Source: Salibaculum halophilum
GTDB taxonomy: Bacteria > Pseudomonadota > Alphaproteobacteria > Rhodobacterales > Rhodobacteraceae
Assembly (NCBI RefSeq): GCF_002094885.1
Contig: NZ_MSIT01000002.1
Span: forward strand, 62,001 to 126,000
Direction: 5' to 3'
Length of the DNA stretch: 64,000 bases
Shown here: piece after piece, positions 8,948-17,143 of the stretch
Layout: the number at the start of each line of letters is the position of its first letter
Position numbering within the stretch: the first letter of the stretch is position 1
The notes under the pieces: generated by a model
The model's input: only the letters and a program-made list of their open reading frames with translations
Databases searched by the model: none
What the model was told of the DNA's origin: nothing
Translations under genes and position numbers: made by a program

Positions 8948-9214
8948 TCACATGTCCGGGTCGATCGCCAGTCGCGACAATCCCAAGGCGTTCAACGCCG
9001 CCAGCCCGTCCATCCCCGAGATGATCACTGCTGCCGCGGTTCCAAGTCGTGGCATCGCACCGTCCTCCGGGGTCCAAGCCAGATCGGGTGCTTCATCGGT
9101 TAACCCCGACGCGACGCGAAATTGCCTGCCGTGAACATCCTGCCAGATCGGTGAGCTCGACTCCGTGAGAGTTGCCGGTAACCCGACATGCTCGACGATG
9201 GTCATACGGATCAT
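8948..9214 (-). CDS. Small hypothetical protein of the head-spike module
   Basis: 88 residues, no signal peptide or recognisable motif. Its ATG overlaps the end of the spike-fibre gene by four bases, so it is very probably translated with it. The sequence is rich in short polar and hydrophobic alternations (IVEHVGLPATL, IWQDVHGRQFRVASGL), compatible with a small beta-structured accessory or chaperone subunit. No function can be assigned beyond the operon link. Confidence 0.55.
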   Translation of the reverse strand: MIRMTIVEHVGLPATLTESSSPIWQDVHGRQFRVASGLTDEAPDLAWTPEDGAMPRLGTAAAVIISGMDGLAALNALGLSRLAIDPDM

Positions 9215-10563
9215 GCCGGTACTCCCCCCAACTTTGCCAGATATCTACGGAGACGCGCGAGGTCGGAGGTGGCCAGATTACCGCTCGCGACGATCCCACC
9301 GTAAAAGCGACCGAGACCATATCCGTCCCCCGCGCGGAACATGCTGTCGAACCCCTCAAACTGGGTCAAATCACCTGTGACCTCCGGATTTGCAGGGTAC
9401 ACCGTGCCATTTCGCCATGCCTGCGCGTGTGACGGCGATGAAACTTGCACGACATCGGCTCTGTTTTGTCCGGATGAAAGAACCGGCCAGCCGGTCGTTG
9501 CCCCGAAGGTCGCCCGGTTCCCTGCACCATCGGCGGTCAATGAGATGCCATTCGCAAGGTTGAGGACTGACGCTCCGCTGCCGGAGCCAAAGGTGATCGG
9601 CTTCGGCCAGCCGGTGTGCCAGTCACGAACCGCCCCCACGATGTACGTCTCTCCAACCGTGATGGGGTCTGCAAGCTGCATCCAGTCATCCACGCCGTCC
9701 ACGGAAAGATACCACAAGGAGCGCTGATCCTCTTCGATAATGTCATATTGTGACACCCGCCGCTGATATGGCGTGACCTCTGTGCCGTTTTCCAGTTGAG
9801 GTGCTTCAAGTTGCACTTCTGCGCCGGGTGTCACCTCAAGCGTCGAATCTCCGTCAACCAGGTAGAATCGCATGGTCAGGGGTGCCGCGGTGGTCACGGT
9901 AAAGGTGATCGATACGCGATATCCGGTCCCGACAGGCACAATGGAGGCGAGAGGATTTGCAAAAATGCTCGCGCCGGATGCAAGCGCCACAGTGGCGACA
10001 CTGCCAGCGCCCAAATTGAACCACGCGCCGGCAGCATCGGCGAAATTCGATTCGACCGTCGGGCGCATCACGAACCAGCCTGTGCCTCGGGCGATGGCGC
10101 TCAGGGTATATGTCCCCGCCGTAAAACTGTGTATTTCACCGCGCATGAAGGCGCCCGACACATGCGCCTGTGTCGCGGTGAGTACAGTTGCAGGTTCGCC
10201 TGACGTGGTATGTGATGTGGGCGTCGTGCTCAGCCGGTTTGATGCCCAGCTGCTACTGGAAAGATCGGCAGTGTTCGCAGGGTATGTGTTGACCACCCCG
10301 CGTTCGGGATGCCGCCCCAAAATCGGGCGCTGGCTGGGACTGCCTTGAACAGCGTGATTGCCGTTTCCCGACAAATCCCGCATCATCGCGACCGATTGGC
10401 CGGGTGCCTGTGCGGGTTCCGTTCCTGCGGAATCCAGGAACAGTCCCCGCCGCGCGGAAAAAAGAACCCCGCCTTGGCCGCGCGCAAAAAGCTGCGTGGG
10501 GTCCCATGCGCGGCCCCTTTGGATAACTGCGCCACCCGGATGGAGCGAGTAGTCCAGCCTCAT
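9211..10563 (-). CDS. Phage/gene-transfer-agent head-spike fibre-like protein
   Basis: 450 residues. The N-terminus (FSARRGLFLDSAGTEPAQAP, then MMRDLSGNGNHAVQ and SPSQRPIL) is a pattern I associate with phage and GTA spike or tail-fibre proteins that carry a concanavalin-like carbohydrate-binding fold. The rest is Ser/Thr/Gly-rich with repeated short strands, as in beta-structured fibres. It overlaps the spike-base gene by four bases. In Rhodobacter capsulatus the equivalent pair rcc01079/rcc01080 forms the RcGTA head spikes that bind the capsule. By position and type this is the rcc01080-like (GhsB-like) partner; the identity is inferred mainly from its neighbour and the N-terminal motif. 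No capsid, portal or terminase gene is nearby. Confidence 0.68.
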   Translation of the reverse strand: MRLDYSLHPGGAVIQRGRAWDPTQLFARGQGGVLFSARRGLFLDSAGTEPAQAPGQSVAMMRDLSGNGNHAVQGSPSQRPILGRHPERGVVNTYPANTADLSSSSWASNRLSTTPTSHTTSGEPATVLTATQAHVSGAFMRGEIHSFTAGTYTLSAIARGTGWFVMRPTVESNFADAAGAWFNLGAGSVATVALASGASIFANPLASIVPVGTGYRVSITFTVTTAAPLTMRFYLVDGDSTLEVTPGAEVQLEAPQLENGTEVTPYQRRVSQYDIIEEDQRSLWYLSVDGVDDWMQLADPITVGETYIVGAVRDWHTGWPKPITFGSGSGASVLNLANGISLTADGAGNRATFGATTGWPVLSSGQNRADVVQVSSPSHAQAWRNGTVYPANPEVTGDLTQFEGFDSMFRAGDGYGLGRFYGGIVASGNLATSDLARLRRYLAKLGGVPA

Positions 10564-10823
10564 GCGATCACCAGTGCATGGATGCCGGTTGCCGTGGTGC
10601 CCGCTGAGCGCACACTCCGGACGCCCACGGGTAGCAAGGAGAGGTCACCCACCTCGATGCTGCGCGTCTCGTTCCGGACGGTGACAACTGACAAGGTGCC
10701 GCCCGTTTCCACATAAATAGCCGACGCCACGATGGGCAGGTCGGTGGAATCACTGGGCGTGACTGGCAAAATGTCGGTAGCAGGTCCGGCGGCCGTGAGC
10801 GCATGCGCTTTGAAAATGTCCAT
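10560..10823 (-). CDS. Spike base protein, RCAP_rcc01079 family
   Basis: 87 residues. The pattern ILPVTPSDSTDLPIVASAIY, then GGTLSVVTVRNET, then SLLPVGVRSVRSAGTTATGI matches the small spike-base family typified by R. capsulatus rcc01079 (GhsA). Those proteins sit at the capsid vertex and anchor the head fibre of the gene transfer agent. AAGGGACG lies just before the ATG. It is the first gene of a three-gene minus-strand operon with coupled starts. Its presence away from any capsid cluster matches the known split layout of GTA genes, where spike genes lie far from the main cluster. Confidence 0.8.
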   Translation of the reverse strand: MDIFKAHALTAAGPATDILPVTPSDSTDLPIVASAIYVETGGTLSVVTVRNETRSIEVGDLSLLPVGVRSVRSAGTTATGIHALVIA

Positions 10824-11155
10824 GTTGACGTCCCTTTCTCGCTATGAAGGCCACTACCAACAGGGCAATGAACCTGATCGGGATATTTGCCCGAACGCGT
10901 TCGCAAGCTGCTAACCGGGTGTACGCTGACCTGGCAACGCTAAGGGGTTTGACCGACCACCGCTGTGCCAGTCACTGCGAGGCACCGGGTGAATGCCCGA
11001 GGAACGTGCGAAAACACCCACAGCTTGATCGCCGAGCAAGTCTGCTCGGTGGGTTTCGTCCGACACTTGGGTCGTTTGGTCGGGTGCCGGCGAGGGGACT
11101 CGTCGCCCAGATCAGCCGCTTCCGACGACGCCATCCTTCACATGCGTGAGCCGTA
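10824..11155. other. 332-base intergenic region with one hairpin
   Basis: Lies upstream of the spike operon and downstream of the phosphomannomutase gene (both minus strand). The only clear element is CCGAGCA (11032-11038), loop AGTC, TGCTCGG (11043-11049), a 7-bp stem with no long T run after it on either strand. I found no CtrA-type TTAA-N7-TTAA pair and no convincing open frame. Confidence 0.45.
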
Positions 11156-12517
11156 TTACACGGCGTAGGCGGCCAGCAGGTTCCGGATCTCGGAAAGTTT
11201 GTCAGCCACGAGGGCGGAGTCGTCGCGCGCCTCGACGTTCAGCCGCACCACCGGTTCGGTGTTGGACCGGCGCAGGTTCACGCGCCAGTCGCCCATGTCG
11301 TAGCTGATCCCGTCGAGCCGGTCCTCGGCGCGGGCCTGCGGGCCGTGAGTGGCCTCGAAGGCAGCAACGGCTTCGTCGACATCACCGATACGGAAGTTGA
11401 CCTCGCCCGAAGACGGAAAATTCCGGCGTAACTCAGCCAACATGCCCGAGAGCGGCCGACCGGAGCGCGCGACAAGTTCGGCCAGCAGTAGCCAGGGGAT
11501 CATGCCGCTGTCGCAATAGTTGAAGTCGCGGAAATAGTGATGCGCCGACATCTCGCCGCCGTAGGCCGCGTCGCGGTCGCGCATGATGCCCTTGATGTGC
11601 GAATGGCCCACGCGCGACAGGATCGGCGTGCCGCCGGCCTGTCTGACCGCATCTTCGGTGGCCCAGATCACCCGGGGGTCGTAGACGATCCCGGCACCGG
11701 GCTCCTTGGCGCAAAAGGCCTTGGCAAGCAGCGTTACGACGTATTCGCCATCCACGAAGGCGCCGGTTTCGTCGAAGAAAAAGCATCTGTCGAAATCACC
11801 GTCCCAGGCCACGCCCATGTCCGCGCCGTGGGCAACCACGGCCTCGGCCGTGGCGGCACGGTTCTCGGGCAACAGCGGGTTGGGGATGCCGTTGGGAAAG
11901 CTGCCGTCGGCATCGTGGTTGATCTTGACGACGTCCAGAGGTGCCCCGCGCAGGGCCGACAGCAGGGCGTCGAGGGTTGGTCCCGCTGCCCCGTTGCCGG
12001 CGTTGACCACGATTCGCAGCGGCCCGAGGTCCGCCGGCGCGACGTAGCCCATCAAATGCGCCACGTAGTCCGGGCGCGGATCGCGTTGCGAGACCTGCCC
12101 GCCGGGCCGGGCCGGGCCGAAATCGCCGGCTTCGGCCAAAGCCTGGATCTCGGCCAGGCCTGTATCCGCGGAGATCGGCCGGGCGCCCGCGCGCACCATC
12201 TTGATGCCGTTGTAATCCATCGGGTTGTGGCTGGCCGTGACCATCAGCCCGCCGCCGGCCTCGTAGTGGGGGGTCGCGAAATAGACTTCCTCGGTGCCGC
12301 AGAGGCCGATGTCGATCACCTGCACGCCTTCGTCCACCAGCCCGCGGTGCAGCGCGGCCTGAAGACCCTCGCTGCTGGCCCGGATATCACGCCCGGTGAC
12401 CACGGTGCCGGGGTCCATGACACGAGCAAAGGCGCGGCCAATGGCGACGCAGATCTCCTCGGTCAGCTCGGTGCCCAGGCGGCCGCGCACGTCATAGCTT
12501 TTGAAACAGCTCAGCAT
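11156..12517 (-). CDS. manB: Phosphomannomutase/phosphoglucomutase
   Basis: 453 residues, the normal length for the alpha-D-phosphohexomutase family. The catalytic serine loop TASHNP is at about residues 94-99, and the Mg-binding loop DGDFDR at about 239-244. The sugar-binding GEMSAHHYF and the phosphate-binding RRSNTEPVVRLNVE near the C-terminus are intact. It interconverts mannose-6-P and mannose-1-P (and usually the glucose forms), feeding GDP-mannose and therefore the GDP-fucose made by fcl at the start of the window. AGGG lies 11 bases before the ATG. Three short palindromes lie just upstream (12532-12590). CpsG/AlgC are alternative names for the same activity. Confidence 0.92.
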   Translation of the reverse strand: MLSCFKSYDVRGRLGTELTEEICVAIGRAFARVMDPGTVVTGRDIRASSEGLQAALHRGLVDEGVQVIDIGLCGTEEVYFATPHYEAGGGLMVTASHNPMDYNGIKMVRAGARPISADTGLAEIQALAEAGDFGPARPGGQVSQRDPRPDYVAHLMGYVAPADLGPLRIVVNAGNGAAGPTLDALLSALRGAPLDVVKINHDADGSFPNGIPNPLLPENRAATAEAVVAHGADMGVAWDGDFDRCFFFDETGAFVDGEYVVTLLAKAFCAKEPGAGIVYDPRVIWATEDAVRQAGGTPILSRVGHSHIKGIMRDRDAAYGGEMSAHHYFRDFNYCDSGMIPWLLLAELVARSGRPLSGMLAELRRNFPSSGEVNFRIGDVDEAVAAFEATHGPQARAEDRLDGISYDMGDWRVNLRRSNTEPVVRLNVEARDDSALVADKLSEIRNLLAAYAV

Positions 12518-12531
12518 TCTTGGAAATCCCT

Positions 12532-12590
12532 ATCAATATTGATGTTGGAGCATTCGATAGCGAATTCTCCGATTCAGAAAAACCGGTTTT
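12532..12590. promoter_or_regulatory. Palindrome cluster upstream of phosphomannomutase
   Basis: Three symmetric elements lie within 60 bases of the manB start: ATCAATATTGAT (12532-12543, perfect), ATTCG-ATAG-CGAAT (12552-12565) and AAAACCGGTTTT (12579-12590, perfect). Spacing between their centres is about 21 and 26 bases. This resembles stacked operator half-sites; no known binding protein is assigned. Confidence 0.4.
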
Positions 12591-12860
12591 CTGGCGTTCG
12601 CCTGCGCAAATCCCTGGGCGACGTCTGCACGGTCCTGAACCTTGCCCAAGACCCCGTGGGATTGGCACCGTCCTCTCAAGCAGCACAAAGTCGGGCGCCG
12701 TGCGACGCCTGAAGTCGCGCTGTGGTGGTCACAAGAGATGAAACCCCGTATTGCAACGCCATGCTGCACGCACCCTGCAAGGTCTGGGGGCGGCAGACTC
12801 GCCCAGCGCGCGCGAGCGCATCCAGCCCGGCTCCTCGGACATAAAGGCCCCAAAACCCAT

Positions 12861-13706
12861 ATGAGATTGACCCTGATCGGACAGCTTGTCTTGCTCCTGT
12901 TGCCCTCGCTTGCAGTCGCGGAGAGGATCACTCATCTTCAAATTATCGATGCACGACAAGATCGAGTGGCGCCCGTTTGCTGCTGGTCGGGTGTTGACTC
13001 GGAATCGGACGGCAAGCTGCTTATCCTGTCCGATCAAGGGATCGCCTTTGATGCCGTTCTCGACATAAGCGCAGAGAGTCTCACTCTGACGGACAGTTTC
13101 GACTTGCCCAGGGGCCCGGCCGCTGGCCAGGACGGCGAACGGATGGACGCCGAGGGGCTTGCCGTGTCGGCGCAGGGACGGAGTTTTGTCTCTGTCGAAG
13201 GGCGACATCGGATCGACGCTTTCGATCGACAGACGCTGACAGCGTCGTGGCCCTTCCCCAAATCGATATCCCTCGGGGACAATCGTGGCTTTGAAGCCCT
13301 CGCCATCGACAGCAGTGACACGCTATGGGCGATTGCGGAGACATCTGCGCGCGCGACAACACCGGTGGCAAGCCTCGTGGATGGCGCGTGGCAAATGCGG
13401 GCACGGCTCGCGCAAACGGGCGGGTACTTGCCCGTTGGCGCCGATTTCGACGCGGACGGCACCCTGTATATACTGGAGAGGCGGTTCTGGATGTTTCGAT
13501 TTTCGTCCCGATTGCGCCGCGTCGATGGGGCACTTTCAGACGATCTTGTCACCGCTACGATCTGGGAAAGCACATCGGGAGAGCTCGGCAACCTGGAAGG
13601 GGTCGCCGTGGTCAGTGACCGGAGTGGTCCCCTCCGTTTTCTCATGGTCTCTGACGACAACGGCATGCCCCTGCTGACACCCCGCGCAGTCCTGCTGGAG
13701 CCGTGA
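12861..13706 (+). CDS. Secreted esterase-like phytase-family protein
   Basis: 281 residues from ATG 12861; a longer in-frame extension upstream has no protein character. An N-terminal signal sequence (LIGQLVLLLLPSLAVA) directs export. The mature part has blade-like repeats: GKLLILSDQGIAFDAVLD, DAEGLAVSAQGRSFVSVE, NRGFEALAIDSSDTLWAIAE, GADFDADGTLYILERRFW and GNLEGVAVVSDRSGPLRFL. These are the hallmarks of the 'esterase-like activity of phytase' family, a beta-propeller of the periplasm. The actual substrate is unknown; phosphate-ester or lactone hydrolysis are both possible. It converges on argG. Confidence 0.78.
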   Translation: MRLTLIGQLVLLLLPSLAVAERITHLQIIDARQDRVAPVCCWSGVDSESDGKLLILSDQGIAFDAVLDISAESLTLTDSFDLPRGPAAGQDGERMDAEGLAVSAQGRSFVSVEGRHRIDAFDRQTLTASWPFPKSISLGDNRGFEALAIDSSDTLWAIAETSARATTPVASLVDGAWQMRARLAQTGGYLPVGADFDADGTLYILERRFWMFRFSSRLRRVDGALSDDLVTATIWESTSGELGNLEGVAVVSDRSGPLRFLMVSDDNGMPLLTPRAVLLEP

Positions 13707-13805
13707 TTTTTCTTGCCGCGTGCGGCGTCGTGGTCCGTGCAAAGCAGCACGCCAATGGCACACCGGTCTGCAGATCCGGTCAATCACGGCACTGCCGTTT
13801 ATTTT
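13700..13805 (+). terminator. Branched hairpin region and terminator between convergent genes
   Basis: GCCGTGATT (13700-13708) pairs with AATCACGGC (13782-13790). Inside lie GCGTGC/GCACGC (13718-13723 with 13747-13752) and ACCGG/CCGGT (13762-13766 with 13776-13780). The ACGGC at 13786-13790 can instead pair with GCCGT at 13794-13798, which is followed by TTATTTT, an intrinsic-terminator pattern on the plus strand. It covers the stop codons of both flanking genes. Confidence 0.5.
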
Positions 13806-15022
13806 ACGCGGGCTTTGCGAGCTGCCAGCAACCTGAGCCGCAGCGCGTTCAGCTGAATGAAACCGGCAGCATCGGTCTGGTCGTAGGCGCCCAGATCCTC
13901 CTCGAAGGTCACATGTGCCTCGGAGTAGAGACTGTGATCGGACCAGCGCCCGATGCAGGTCACGCCGCCCTTGTAGAGCTTGAGCCGCACGGTACCGGTC
14001 ACATGCGCCTGGCTGTGGTCGATGGCCGCCTGCAGCATCTCGCGTTCGGGCGAGAACCAGAAGCCGTTGTAGATCAGTTCCGCGTAGCGCGGCATCAGGC
14101 TGTCCTTGAGGTGCCCCGCGCCGCTGTCGAGCGTGATCTGCTCGATCCCGCGATGGGCCTCGAGCAGGATGGTGCCGCCGGGCGTTTCGTAGATGCCGCG
14201 GGATTTCATGCCGACGAAGCGGTTCTCGACGAAGTCCAGCCGCCCGATCCCGTGCGTGCCGCCCAACGCGTTGAGCCGAGTCAGGATCGTTGCCGGTGAC
14301 ATGCCCTCCCCGTTGAGGCTCACGGCGTCGCCCTTCTCGAAGCCGACCTCGATGATCTCGGGCGTCTCGGGGGCCTCTTCGGGGTGCGCCGTCCGCTGAT
14401 AGACGTAATCGGGCGCTTCCTCGGCGGGGTCTTCGAGCACCTTGCCCTCGGACGAGGTGTGCAGGAGGTTCGCATCGACGCTGAAGGGCGCCTCGCCGCG
14501 CTTGTCCTTGGCGATGGGGATCTGGTGCTTTTCCGCGAAATCCAGAAGCCGGGTGCGGCTGGTCAGGTCCCATTCCCGCCAGGGGGCGATGACCCTGATA
14601 TCGGGGTTGAGCGCATAGGCCGACAGTTCGAACCGGACCTGGTCGTTGCCCTTGCCTGTCGCCCCGTGCGCGACGGCATCGGCCCCGGTCTCGGCGGCGA
14701 TCTCGACCAGCCGTTTGGAGATCAGCGGCCGCGCGATGGAGGTGCCCAGCAGGTACTGCCCTTCGTAGAGCGCATTGGCCCGGAACATCGGGAAGACATA
14801 ATCGCGGACGAAATCCTCGCGGATATCCTCGATGTAGATGTTCTCGGGCCTGATCCCTAGCATCACCGCCTTTTCGCGGGCCGGCTCCAGTTCCTCGCCC
14901 TGGCCTAGGTCGGCGGTGAAGGTCACGACCTCGCAGCCGTATTCGGTTTGCAGCCATTTCAGGATGATCGAGGTATCAAGGCCGCCGGAATAGGCGAGGA
15001 CGACTTTCTTGGGCGCGGACAT
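13799..15022 (-). CDS. argG: Argininosuccinate synthase
   Basis: 407 residues from the ATG at 15022. It begins [18 protein letters not shown], with the PP-loop AYSGGLDTS at residues 10-18 that binds ATP. Further conserved stretches are [12 protein letters not shown] (citrulline/aspartate site), APWREW and [20 protein letters not shown]. It joins citrulline and aspartate with ATP to give argininosuccinate in arginine synthesis. The frame stays open 43 codons further upstream, but that extension has no family similarity. The C-terminus ends at a stop inside the inverted-repeat structure shared with the convergent gene. Confidence 0.97.
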   Translation of the reverse strand: MSAPKKVVLAYSGGLDTSIILKWLQTEYGCEVVTFTADLGQGEELEPAREKAVMLGIRPENIYIEDIREDFVRDYVFPMFRANALYEGQYLLGTSIARPLISKRLVEIAAETGADAVAHGATGKGNDQVRFELSAYALNPDIRVIAPWREWDLTSRTRLLDFAEKHQIPIAKDKRGEAPFSVDANLLHTSSEGKVLEDPAEEAPDYVYQRTAHPEEAPETPEIIEVGFEKGDAVSLNGEGMSPATILTRLNALGGTHGIGRLDFVENRFVGMKSRGIYETPGGTILLEAHRGIEQITLDSGAGHLKDSLMPRYAELIYNGFWFSPEREMLQAAIDHSQAHVTGTVRLKLYKGGVTCIGRWSDHSLYSEAHVTFEEDLGAYDQTDAAGFIQLNALRLRLLAARKARVK

Positions 15023-15068
15023 GCGGCTCTCCGTTCTTGATCGGCGCGGAAGTATCGGGTTTTTCAGG

Positions 15069-15503
15069 TCATAGCAAGCTGGCCACCGCCGCCGCGTCGC
15101 CCGCGCTGGCCAGCAGGGCGGGCGCCTCGGGCAGCGGCACCCAGACGGCACTATGCTCGGGCTCGATCGGCGGGCCTAGCGGGCGCGTCGGAAAGGCCAG
15201 GTAGACATGGGCGATCTTTTCCGCCCAGAACCCGTATTCCGGCATGAAGGCGAAGCGGCGATGCGCGCCGATCCGGCGCGGACGCGCGATGCGCCAGCCG
15301 GTCTCCTCGTAGACCTCGCGGTGCAGCGCCTGCAGCGGGCTTTCGCCCGGGTCGATGCCGCCGCCGGGCAGTTGGAACTCGTGGTGCAGCCCGGCCTGCC
15401 AGGTCAGCAGGACGTCCGGCCCGCGCCGCAGGACGGCGTAAACGCCGGGGCGCGGCCGATAGCGGCGGCCCGGCCGGATGGCTTCGCCGTAGCGTCTGAT
15501 CAC
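15069..15503 (-). CDS. Nudix hydrolase
   Basis: 144 residues from a GTG at 15503; the frame is open to an ATG at 15575, but that would overlap the hslo start region. The shorter form begins with IRRYGEA, which I judge to be the natural N-terminus, and GAGGACCAAGG lies just upstream. The Nudix box is [20 protein letters not shown] plus ETGW, about residues 47-70 and complete. Nudix enzymes hydrolyse nucleoside-diphosphate-linked compounds; the substrate here is not evident. It ends 46 bases before argG on the same strand, so co-transcription is likely. Confidence 0.85.
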   Translation of the reverse strand: MIRRYGEAIRPGRRYRPRPGVYAVLRRGPDVLLTWQAGLHHEFQLPGGGIDPGESPLQALHREVYEETGWRIARPRRIGAHRRFAFMPEYGFWAEKIAHVYLAFPTRPLGPPIEPEHSAVWVPLPEAPALLASAGDAAAVASLL

Positions 15504-15573
15504 GGCCTTGGTCCTCGCCTTGTCGCCCCTAGATGGACGCGGTATGCCAATCCCCGACAGGTTAGGAAACCCC

Positions 15574-16560
15574 ATGACACTCGGCTCTAAGATCGCCTGG
15601 GACGATACCGTTCTGCCCTTCCAGCTAGACCGGTCGGATGTGCGCGGCCGGGTGGCCCGGCTCGACGGGGTGCTCGACCGCGTCCTCGACCAGCACGACT
15701 ATCCGCCGGTGATCGAGTCGCTGGTGGCCGAGATGGCGCTGCTGACGGCGCTGATCGGCCAGACGATCAAGCTGCGCTGGAAACTCAGCCTGCAGGTTCG
15801 CGGCGATGGTCCCGCCCGGCTTATCGCCACCGACTACTACGCGCCCGAGGCCGAGGGCGCGCCGGCCCATATCCGGGCCTACGCCAGCTTCGACGCCGAC
15901 CGGCTGGACGAGGCGGGCGCGCCATTTGACCAGATCGGCAAGGGCTACTTCGCGATCCTGATCGACCAGGGCCAGGGCAATGTTCCCTACCAGGGGATCA
16001 CGCCGATTTCGGGCGGCTCGCTGCGAACCTGTGCGGAAACCTATTTCGCCCAGTCCGAGCAATTGCCGACCCGCTTTTCGCTGGATTTCGGCCGCTCGAC
16101 CATCGCCGGCGAGGGCGAAGCCTGGCGCGCGGGCGGCATCATGCTGCAGAAGATGCCAAAGGCCAGCCCCTTGGCGACACAGGGCGGATCGGGCGATGCC
16201 GGGTTGCTGGCCCCGGACGATATCCTCGAAGGCGACGAGGGCGAGAACTGGTCGCGCGCCAACATTCTGCTCGATTCGGTCGAGACAATCGAATTGATCG
16301 GCCCGCACGTGCAGCCGACCGAGCTCTTGTTGCGCCTGTTCCACGAAGAGGCCCCGCGCGTCTTCGACCCGCAGCCGGTGCAGTTCGGCTGTTCGTGTTC
16401 CGAGGATCGCGTGCGCAACAGCCTGTCGATCTACTCGGCCAAGGATATCGCCACCATGACCACGGACGAGGGCCTTGTGACGGCCGATTGCCAGTTCTGC
16501 GGCGCGCATTACAGGCTCGATCCCGCGACTTTGGGCCTCGGGTCGGACAGTGACGACTGA
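15574..16560 (+). CDS. hslO: Redox-regulated chaperone Hsp33
   Basis: 328 residues from ATG 15574, with AGGAAA about seven bases upstream. The C-terminal zinc-redox switch is present as CSC (Cys273, Cys275) and CQFC (Cys306-Cys309). The N-terminal domain contains the family stretch VAEMALLTALIGQTIKLRWK and the ISGGSLRTCAETYFAQSEQL substrate-binding region. Under oxidative stress the cysteines form disulfides, zinc is released and the protein becomes a holdase in the cytosol. The following CoA-pyrophosphatase gene starts inside its last codons (11-base overlap), showing a translationally coupled pair. Confidence 0.96.
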   Translation: MTLGSKIAWDDTVLPFQLDRSDVRGRVARLDGVLDRVLDQHDYPPVIESLVAEMALLTALIGQTIKLRWKLSLQVRGDGPARLIATDYYAPEAEGAPAHIRAYASFDADRLDEAGAPFDQIGKGYFAILIDQGQGNVPYQGITPISGGSLRTCAETYFAQSEQLPTRFSLDFGRSTIAGEGEAWRAGGIMLQKMPKASPLATQGGSGDAGLLAPDDILEGDEGENWSRANILLDSVETIELIGPHVQPTELLLRLFHEEAPRVFDPQPVQFGCSCSEDRVRNSLSIYSAKDIATMTTDEGLVTADCQFCGAHYRLDPATLGLGSDSDD

Positions 16561-17143
16561 CTTGCGACAGCGTTTGACGCGCGCGGTCCGCGTCGCTGGG
16601 GACGCCTCGTCGGATTTCGACCTGACCCCGGGGGTCATGCTGCCCGAGGGCCGGGCGCTGCGACCTGCCGCCGTTCTGGTGCCCGTCACCGACCGGCGCG
16701 AAGTGATACTGACCAAGCGCTCGGCCCGGCTCAATCATCACCCGGGTCAGATCGCCTTCCCCGGCGGGCGGCAGGACGCCGCGGACGCCAGCCTCGAGGA
16801 TGCGGCGCTGCGCGAGGCCGAGGAGGAAATCGACCTGCCGCGCGACAGGGTCGAAATCCTAGGTCCGTTGCCGCCGCACGAAACCGTGACGGGCTATACC
16901 GTGGCCCCCTTCCTGGCACTGGTGGACGGGGACACGCCCCTGCGCCCAGAGGCGGGCGAGGTCGCCGAGATTTTTCGCGTCCCGCTGGCGCATGTGACCG
17001 ATCCGGCCCGGTTCCGGGTCGAGGCGCGGGTCTGGCGGGGACAGTGGCGGCGCTACTACACCGTGCCTTGCGGTCCCTACTACATCTGGGGCGCCACCGC
17101 GCGTATCCTGCGCAGCCTGACCGCTTTACTACTCACAACCTGA
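16550..17143 (+). CDS. CoA pyrophosphatase (Nudix, NudL-like); 3' end at island junction
   Basis: 197 residues, GTG start inside hslO. It carries the CoA-pyrophosphatase signature LTKRSARLNHHPGQIAFPGG followed by RQDAADASLEDAALREAEEE, which combines the UPF0035 motif with the Nudix box. Such enzymes cleave CoA to 4'-phosphopantetheine and 3',5'-ADP. The conserved body runs to YYIWGATARILR; the last residues (SLTALLLTT) look unlike the usual family tail, and the stop codon overlaps a decayed sugar-dehydrogenase fragment reading the other way. I therefore think an island inserted in the last codons and supplied a new end. Activity is probably retained, since all catalytic motifs lie upstream. 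Confidence 0.88.
   Translation: MTTDLRQRLTRAVRVAGDASSDFDLTPGVMLPEGRALRPAAVLVPVTDRREVILTKRSARLNHHPGQIAFPGGRQDAADASLEDAALREAEEEIDLPRDRVEILGPLPPHETVTGYTVAPFLALVDGDTPLRPEAGEVAEIFRVPLAHVTDPARFRVEARVWRGQWRRYYTVPCGPYYIWGATARILRSLTALLLTT

Noticed and set aside
11032-11049. Hairpin as an intrinsic terminator downstream of manB
   Set aside because: A good 7-bp stem, but neither strand shows a T run directly after it; kept only as a hairpin.
12642-12860. Upstream extension of the phytase-family gene
   Set aside because: The extension is basic and low-complexity; the signal peptide begins at ATG 12861, as expected for the family.
13700-13790. tRNA-like layout with a 7-9 bp outer stem and a CTGCAGA loop resembling a Cys anticodon
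   Set aside because: There is no TTCRA T-loop, the arms have the wrong order and sizes, and the 5' end lies inside a coding stop codon. Treated as a terminator structure.
15504-15575. Upstream extension of the Nudix gene to an ATG at 15575
   Set aside because: It would run across the hslO start region on the other strand and adds residues without similarity; GTG 15503 with a purine-rich site fits better.
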